Shown here piece after piece: positions 59,607 through 64,000 of a stretch of DNA of 64,000 nucleotides. Location of the stretch: the NCBI RefSeq assembly GCF_028473645.1, contig NZ_CP097269.1, forward strand, positions 124,001 to 188,000, written 5' to 3'. Both the position numbers and the translations under genes were made by a program. Source of the DNA: Acidovorax sp. GBBC 1281. GTDB lineage: Bacteria; Pseudomonadota; Gammaproteobacteria; Burkholderiales; Burkholderiaceae_C. The notes beneath the pieces were generated by a model, which saw only the letters and a list, made by a program, of their open reading frames with translations, was not told the DNA's origin and made no database searches. The number at the start of each line of letters is the position of its first letter. Position 1 is the first letter of the stretch.

Positions 59607-59862
59607 TGCTCGCTTCTTGCAGGGCATTAGATGTCCGCCAATGCTGTCAGCAGTCATTCGAAGGAGCTCGATTGAACTTCCCCTTCCAGCCTTCAGCAGA
59701 CTTCGAGGTGAACTAGGTGGCCTTGATGGATCTGTCCATGCAGCCGGACACGCCGCTCCAGTTCACCTCCACGTCAGTAATTTCACGTTGACCGATTCGG
59801 TCAGCCGCCGGCTCCAGGTGGCTCCGGTCGCCGTGGTAGCGCAGGCCCGTGTGATGCCCAGC
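59607..59862. other. Junction at the right end of the restriction island
   Basis: No gene is supported in these 256 bases. Perfect 10-base arms GAGGTGAACT (59706-59715) and AGTTCACCTC (59759-59768) flank 43 bases. GC is lower than in the livF gene that follows. On the minus strand a short frame reads VNWSGVSGCMDRSIKAT, which could be the remains of a lost gene. The livF gene beyond belongs to the resident sulfur-type locus. Confidence 0.4.
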
Positions 59863-60639
59863 TCAGGCTGCAATCGCCTGCGTACTTTGCCCGAAGTAGA
59901 AGTGCCGAATGTCGTCCCGCTCCCGCAGCGCGTCGGCCGGCCCTGACAGCACTGCCCTCCCAGCATCCAGCACCATAGCCCGACCCGCATACTGCAACGC
60001 CACCGCAGAGTTCTGCTCCGCCACCAGCAGCGTCAAACCTTCCTCGCGGTTCAAGCGTTTGAGCTGCGCAAAGATCTCCTGCACCACACGCGGTGCCAGG
60101 CCCATCGAGGGCTCGTCCAGCACCAGCACCAGCAGGCGCGGGCGCGACATCAGTGCGCGGCCGATGGCGGTCATCTGCTGCTCGCCGCCCGATGCCAGGC
60201 CCGCGGGCGTGCGGCGCTTGTCGCGCAGGCGCGGGAAGAGGGCGTACACCCGCTCCAGGTCGTGCGCGATCTCCCCGCGCCGGGCGCTGCGGCCCAAGGC
60301 GCCGGTGACCAGGTTGTCTTCCACCGACAGGCTGGGAAAGCAGTGCCGGCCTTCCAGCACCGGCACCAGCCCGGCGCGCACCAGGGTGGCCGGGCTGGCG
60401 TGTGCCACGTCCTGCCCGTCGTAGGTGATGCATCCGGCGGTGACCTGCCCGCGCTCGGCCGGCAGCAGGTGCGACACGGCCTTGAGCGTGGTGGACTTGC
60501 CGGCGCCGTTGGCGCCCAGCAGCGCGTGGATCTCGCCGGCGCGTACCTCGAAGCCCACGCCGTGCAGCGCGGCGATGGCGCCCTGGTAGACGGCCTGCAC
60601 CGCATCGACCGTGAGCAGCGCGGGGGCTGGGCTTGCCAT
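59863..60639 (-). CDS. livF: Branched-chain-amino-acid-type ABC transporter ATPase
   Basis: A 258-residue LivF-type ATPase of the HAAT family. Walker A is GANGAGKST, Q-loop LVPVLEGRHCFPSLSVEDNL, signature ASGGEQQMTAIGRAL, Walker B LLVLVLDEPSMGLAP and VAEQNSAVAL. One extra LV pair is present before the Walker B Asp (LLVLVLDEP rather than LLLLDEP). ATG 60639 or GTG 60648 may start it. It is the last gene of a minus-strand operon with a binding protein, permease and monooxygenase, so the substrate is probably an organosulfur compound rather than leucine. Confidence 0.92.
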   Translation of the reverse strand: MASPAPALLTVDAVQAVYQGAIAALHGVGFEVRAGEIHALLGANGAGKSTTLKAVSHLLPAERGQVTAGCITYDGQDVAHASPATLVRAGLVPVLEGRHCFPSLSVEDNLVTGALGRSARRGEIAHDLERVYALFPRLRDKRRTPAGLASGGEQQMTAIGRALMSRPRLLVLVLDEPSMGLAPRVVQEIFAQLKRLNREEGLTLLVAEQNSAVALQYAGRAMVLDAGRAVLSGPADALRERDDIRHFYFGQSTQAIAA

Positions 60640-60656
60640 GGCGTTCACTCACCCAC

Positions 60657-61985
60657 TCAGGCCGCGCGGGCTAGGGGCCGCGCCTGGGCTGCATTGGCCG
60701 CGCCGGCATCGGCGGCCGGTACGGGCGCCACCGCCGCGGGCCGGCCGGGGCCGGCGCCGATCTGCCACACATAGGGCGGCTCGGTGCCGTTGATGTGCCA
60801 GTCGCCGACGATGCGCGCCTTGTAGATCACCGGGTTGTGCGACGCCACGGTGCGCGCGTTGCGCCAGTGCCGGTCCAGCGACTGCGCGCTGCTGGCGGCC
60901 GAGGCGCCCAGCCCGTTGAAGAACTGGCTGGCGGCGCGCAGCACCAGGTCGGTGAGCGCCACCTGGCCCTGCGCGGATTCCAGCTCGGCCTCGATGTTGG
61001 CCTGCTTTTCCTGCTCGGGCGTGCCGTGCCAGTGCGCATCGTAGGCGCGCTGGGCGGCGAAGGCGGCGCGCACGGCGGTGGCTTCGGCCGCATAGGCGAT
61101 GGCCGAGACCTCGCCCACCACCTGCTGCACCTGCACGTCCTGCGCCACGCTGGGCGCGTTGCCGGTGCTGAAGATGCGCTTTCGCCCGCGCACCTGGGCG
61201 GCCGCGTCGCGGGTGATGGCGCGGGCGATGCCGGCCAGCGTGGCCAGGTGGAACAGCTGGTAGAAGGCCGTCTGGTACTTGAAGCGGTCGGTGAAGAGAA
61301 AGATGTTTTCTGCATCCACCTCGGCGTTCTCGTACACCGAGGTGCCGCTGCCCGTGGTGCGCTGGCCGAAGCCGTCCCAGTCGTCGTGGTGCGTCACGCC
61401 GGGCTGGCGCGCGCGCACGGCGGCGATCACGTCCAGGCCGTCGCCGTCCCCCGGGCCGTCGCGGCGGGCGTACAGGTCGATCCAGTCCGCGAAGATGCTG
61501 CCGGTGCTGTAGAACTTGCGGCCGTTGACCACCCAGCGCCCGTCCGCCTTTGGCGTCACGCGCGTGATGACGTCGCCGATGGCCACGTTGCCTACTTCGG
61601 TCCACGCGTTGCCGGCCAGGTCGCCATCTGCAAAGCGCTGCAGCCACACGGCATTGGCCGCGTCGCGCGGGGCGTTGAGGCGGTCTTCGACGAAGGCGAA
61701 ATGCCCGCGCAGCGCCTGCACGATATTGGAGTCGGCCTCGGCCAGCTCCACCAGCAGCTGGAAGAGCTGCGGCAGCGTGGCGCCGTCGCCGCCGTGCTCC
61801 ACGGGCACGCGCAGGGCGCCGAAGCGTGCGTCCTTGAGCCACTGGATGGCGTCGTGGCCCAGCTGGCGCTGCTGCTCGCGCTGCAGTGCCGTGGCCTGGA
61901 TGCGCGCGAAGATGGGGCGGTATTTTTCGGCAATGGCTTCGTAGTCGGGGCCGAGGATGGAAGGGGTGCGATAGAGGTCGGTCAT
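60657..61985 (-). CDS. Acyl-CoA dehydrogenase-like monooxygenase in a Liv-type transporter operon
   Basis: A 442-residue flavoprotein of the DszC/SfnC-like branch. Motifs: WLKDARFGALRVPVEHGGDGATLPQLFQLLVELAEADSNIVQALRGHFAFVEDRL, NGRKFYSTGSIFADWIDLYA, HHDDWDGFGQRTTGSGTSVYENAEV and SLDRHWRNARTVASHNPVIYKARIVGDWHING. The conserved DDWDGFGQR-TGSG and RHWRNART signatures are shared with the SfnB proteins at 48-50.5 kb. It lies between the binding-protein and livF genes, 18 bases from the latter, so it should act on the imported compound. The last 35 residues are Ala/Pro-rich. Start MTDLYRTPSILG chosen at 61985. Confidence 0.87.
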   Translation of the reverse strand: MTDLYRTPSILGPDYEAIAEKYRPIFARIQATALQREQQRQLGHDAIQWLKDARFGALRVPVEHGGDGATLPQLFQLLVELAEADSNIVQALRGHFAFVEDRLNAPRDAANAVWLQRFADGDLAGNAWTEVGNVAIGDVITRVTPKADGRWVVNGRKFYSTGSIFADWIDLYARRDGPGDGDGLDVIAAVRARQPGVTHHDDWDGFGQRTTGSGTSVYENAEVDAENIFLFTDRFKYQTAFYQLFHLATLAGIARAITRDAAAQVRGRKRIFSTGNAPSVAQDVQVQQVVGEVSAIAYAAEATAVRAAFAAQRAYDAHWHGTPEQEKQANIEAELESAQGQVALTDLVLRAASQFFNGLGASAASSAQSLDRHWRNARTVASHNPVIYKARIVGDWHINGTEPPYVWQIGAGPGRPAAVAPVPAADAGAANAAQARPLARAA

Positions 61986-62020
61986 GGCGTCGCTCCGGGT
62001 GGGGTGAAGAAGGGGGCGGG

Positions 62021-63352
62021 TTAGTCGTCGATGCCCGTGCGCACCTTCACGTTCTTTTCCTTGGCATAGGCCAGGGACGACTTTTCGATGATCGGGCGCA
62101 GCAGCTTCCAGTCCGGCGCGATCCAGTCGGAAACGACCTTCCACTGCGTGCCGTCCCACTGCTGGAAGGCCACGCGGCCGTCGCCTTCGTGGTTGTCCCA
62201 GGTCACGTGGATGGAATGGAACAGGCCCTTGGCGCCCAGGGCGGCGGCGCGGGCTTCGTCGATCTTCAGGTTCTCCAGGCCCCAGCGCACCTCGTCGCCG
62301 GTGAGGGTGCGCTTGCCGAATTTCGCCTGTGCGATGCGGATCGCCTCGACGTTCAGGATGCCGTTGAGCACGCCCAGGTTGTGATAGACGCTGCCGATGC
62401 GCTTCTTGTCCTGCAGGTTGCCCTTGCCCGCGTCGTAGACGGTCTTCGCGATGTCCTGCAGCACGGGGTATTGCGTGCCGGGCGCCACCGAAGTGATGGC
62501 GACATAGCCCTTGGCGGCGTCGCCCGCGGGGATCACGTCTTCCTCGGAGTTGGACCAGATGTTGCCCACGATGCGGTCGGCCGGAAAGCCGGTCTTCTGC
62601 GCGGTCTTGAGCGCTACCGGGTTCATCACGCCCCAGCCGCGCAGCACCACGAAGTCGGGCTTGGCGCGGCGGATGGTCAGCCACTGCGACTGCTGTTCGT
62701 TGCCGGGGTGCGGCACCTCGATCTGCTGCACCGTGAAGCCGTACTGCTTGGCCAGCAGCTCGTAGATCGGAATGGTCTCCTTGCCGTAGGGCGAGCCGTG
62801 GTACAGCACCACGATCTTCTTGCCCTTGAGCTTCTCCGTGCCGCCCGCCTTCGTGCCCAGGTAGTTCACGATGCCGGAGGTCTCGCTGTACGGATTGACC
62901 AGCAGCGGGAAGATGTACTTGAACACGCGCCCGTCGGTGGTGTCGGTGCGGCCGTGGTTGATGGTGAGCAGCGGCACCTTGTCGGCCGTCACGCGGTCGA
63001 TCAGCGCGTAGGCGATGCCCACCGACAGCGGGTTCCACGCGGCGATGCCGGGGCGCGTCTTGAGGCGCTCGTACACCTCCACGCCGCGCTCCACCTCGTA
63101 CTGCGTCTCGCCTTCCTCCCAGGTCAGCTTGACGCCGCCCACGCCGCCGTCGCGCGTGTTGACGAGGTTCAGGTAGTCGATGAAGCCGCCGAAAAATCCC
63201 GTGCCGCCGGCCGCGTAGGGGCCGACGCGGTAGCTTTGCAGAGGGAAGAACTGTTCCTGGGGTTTGGCGGCCTGGGCCTGGGCGGCCTGCAGTCCGGCGA
63301 GCGCCAGCGCGGCGGCCAGCAAGGCGGTTTTCAGAGGACGGACGAGGGACAT
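62021..63352 (-). CDS. ABC transporter periplasmic binding protein, Liv-type (peripla_BP_6)
   Basis: A 443-residue binding protein with signal peptide MSLVRPLKTALLAAALALAGLQAAQAQA. The two-lobed receptor fold is recognisable: YAAGGTGFFGGFIDYLNLVNTRDGGVGGVKLTWEEGETQYEVERGVEVYERL, VPLLTINHGRTDTTDGRVFKYIFPLL, LKGKKIVVLYHGSPYGKETIPIYELLAKQYGFTV and PDFVVLRGWGVMNPVALKTAQK. The family usually binds amino acids, amides or aromatic acids. The permease gene precedes it by 61 bases and the monooxygenase follows by 35. The ligand is not known. Confidence 0.9.
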   Translation of the reverse strand: MSLVRPLKTALLAAALALAGLQAAQAQAAKPQEQFFPLQSYRVGPYAAGGTGFFGGFIDYLNLVNTRDGGVGGVKLTWEEGETQYEVERGVEVYERLKTRPGIAAWNPLSVGIAYALIDRVTADKVPLLTINHGRTDTTDGRVFKYIFPLLVNPYSETSGIVNYLGTKAGGTEKLKGKKIVVLYHGSPYGKETIPIYELLAKQYGFTVQQIEVPHPGNEQQSQWLTIRRAKPDFVVLRGWGVMNPVALKTAQKTGFPADRIVGNIWSNSEEDVIPAGDAAKGYVAITSVAPGTQYPVLQDIAKTVYDAGKGNLQDKKRIGSVYHNLGVLNGILNVEAIRIAQAKFGKRTLTGDEVRWGLENLKIDEARAAALGAKGLFHSIHVTWDNHEGDGRVAFQQWDGTQWKVVSDWIAPDWKLLRPIIEKSSLAYAKEKNVKVRTGIDD

Positions 63353-63413
63353 GCGATGCGCTCCTGTGGAGAGAAAGGAAGAGGGGAATGGCGGGGTGCG
63401 GGAAAGGGGCTGG

Positions 63414-64000
63414 TCAAGCGCCCTGCGGGGGCGGCGGCCGCGTGCGCTGCAGCCGGGCGACTGCCCGTTCCCACAGCGCCGCCAGGCCGCGCGGCTCGGC
63501 GATGAGAAAGCCCACGATGAGCGCGCCCAGGGCGATGCGCTGGCACAGCTCCAGCACGCCGGAGTCGAACCACTGGCCCAGCAGCAGGCTGCCCAGGCGC
63601 GAGAGCAGCAGCGGGAACACGACGATCAGGGCCGCGCCCAGGAAGGCGCCGCGCAGCGTGGCCAGGCCGCCGATGATGACGATGAAAAGGATCTGGAACG
63701 AGCGGTCGAGGTTGAAGCCCGCCGGCTCCACCGTGCGCAGGTAGACGAAGCCCCACAGCACGCCCGCCACGCCGATCACGAACGACGACAGCGCAAAGGC
63801 CAGCAGCTTGGCGCGCAGCACCGGCACGCCGATCACGCGGGCGGCCAGCTCGTTGTCGCGCACGGCGATGAAGTGGTGGCCGGTGGGCGTGCGCGTCACG
63901 CGCCAGACCAGTGCGGTCAGCGCGGCCACCACGGTCAGCGCGAACAGGTAGCGGCCCGTGGGCGTGTCGAAGGCCAGGCCCGCCACGGCGATGGGCGGTG
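63414..64000 (-). CDS. livM: Branched-chain-amino-acid-type ABC transporter permease, N-terminus outside window
   Basis: The C-terminal 190 or so residues of a LivM-type permease; the frame is open to the window edge (reading PIAVAGLAFDTPTGRYLFAL at the start of the visible part). Family features are TGHHFIAVRDNELAARVIGVPVLRAKLLAFALSSFVIGVAGVLWGF and the following RSFQILFIVIIGGLATLRGAFLGAALIVVFPLLL. Four hydrophobic helices are visible. It does not continue into an ATPase domain, so a separate LivG, and LivH, are expected beyond the window. Confidence 0.92.
   Translation of the reverse strand, partial: PPIAVAGLAFDTPTGRYLFALTVVAALTALVWRVTRTPTGHHFIAVRDNELAARVIGVPVLRAKLLAFALSSFVIGVAGVLWGFVYLRTVEPAGFNLDRSFQILFIVIIGGLATLRGAFLGAALIVVFPLLLSRLGSLLLGQWFDSGVLELCQRIALGALIVGFLIAEPRGLAALWERAVARLQRTRPPPPQGA

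Noticed and set aside
61986..63038. Upstream extension of the monooxygenase frame to 63038
   Set aside because: It overlaps the binding-protein gene in another phase with Arg-rich noise; the enzyme's conserved part begins after 61985.

Overview
The window is GC-rich (high-60s % by eye) and looks like a plant-associated member of the Comamonadaceae, most probably Acidovorax/Paracidovorax. The reasons are gene content (sucD, pilA with a pilin oligosaccharyltransferase, purB next to a GST gene, long organosulfur clusters), short intergenic repeats with AATAGCA/GATAGCAAC ends, and two genes preceded by perfect plant-inducible-promoter (PIP, TTCGC-N15-TTCGC) boxes, the mark of an HrpX/HrpB type III secretion regulon.

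Layout. 1-8.4 kb is housekeeping: the end of sucD, a TerC-type exporter, a PP2C phosphatase plus FHA protein, pilA behind a sigma-54-like promoter, its probable glycosyltransferase, moaC, a periplasmic M48 protease and a small membrane protein. 8.6-10.4 kb holds a PIP-box gene (candidate effector 1). 10.6-18.5 kb holds a small stress-type protein, a second terC behind a yybP-ykoY (Mn2+) riboswitch, a DUF3717-DUF1289 protein, a frameshifted DUF2007 gene, yaeQ, purB, a GST, a secreted GPx-like protein and a degenerate HD-GYP protein. 18.7-23.8 kb is one 1,704-residue gene with a textbook PIP promoter (candidate effector 2). 24-30.7 kb is an RND efflux operon (TetR regulator, outer membrane factor, periplasmic adaptor, pump). 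30.8-34.3 kb is a chemoreceptor with a CheR/CheB-type C-terminal tether, an IS630-family insertion and a small membrane protein.

34.4-50.5 kb is a sulfur-scavenging region: a flavin monooxygenase of the SsuD type, a sigma-54 activator with no sensor domain and an acyl-CoA-dehydrogenase-like monooxygenase on the minus strand, divergent from ssuABC. Converging on ssuABC is a tightly packed minus-strand operon of two SfnB-type enzymes, a DszA/NtaA-type monooxygenase, four MetQ-type binding proteins and MetN/MetI. Together these would import sulfonates, sulfones or other organosulfur compounds and release sulfite. 59.9-64 kb continues the theme with a branched-chain-amino-acid-type ABC transporter whose operon contains another such monooxygenase. 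Between the two sulfur blocks sits a type I restriction island (hsdM, DUF1016 nuclease, hsdS, hsdR, YgjP-type metallopeptidase) with a drop in GC in the hsdS recognition domains.

The most interesting items are the two PIP-box genes, whose families I do not recognise, and the sulfur region with four tandem-type binding proteins. No tRNA, rRNA or CRISPR array was seen. All statements are from reading the sequence; no database search was possible.
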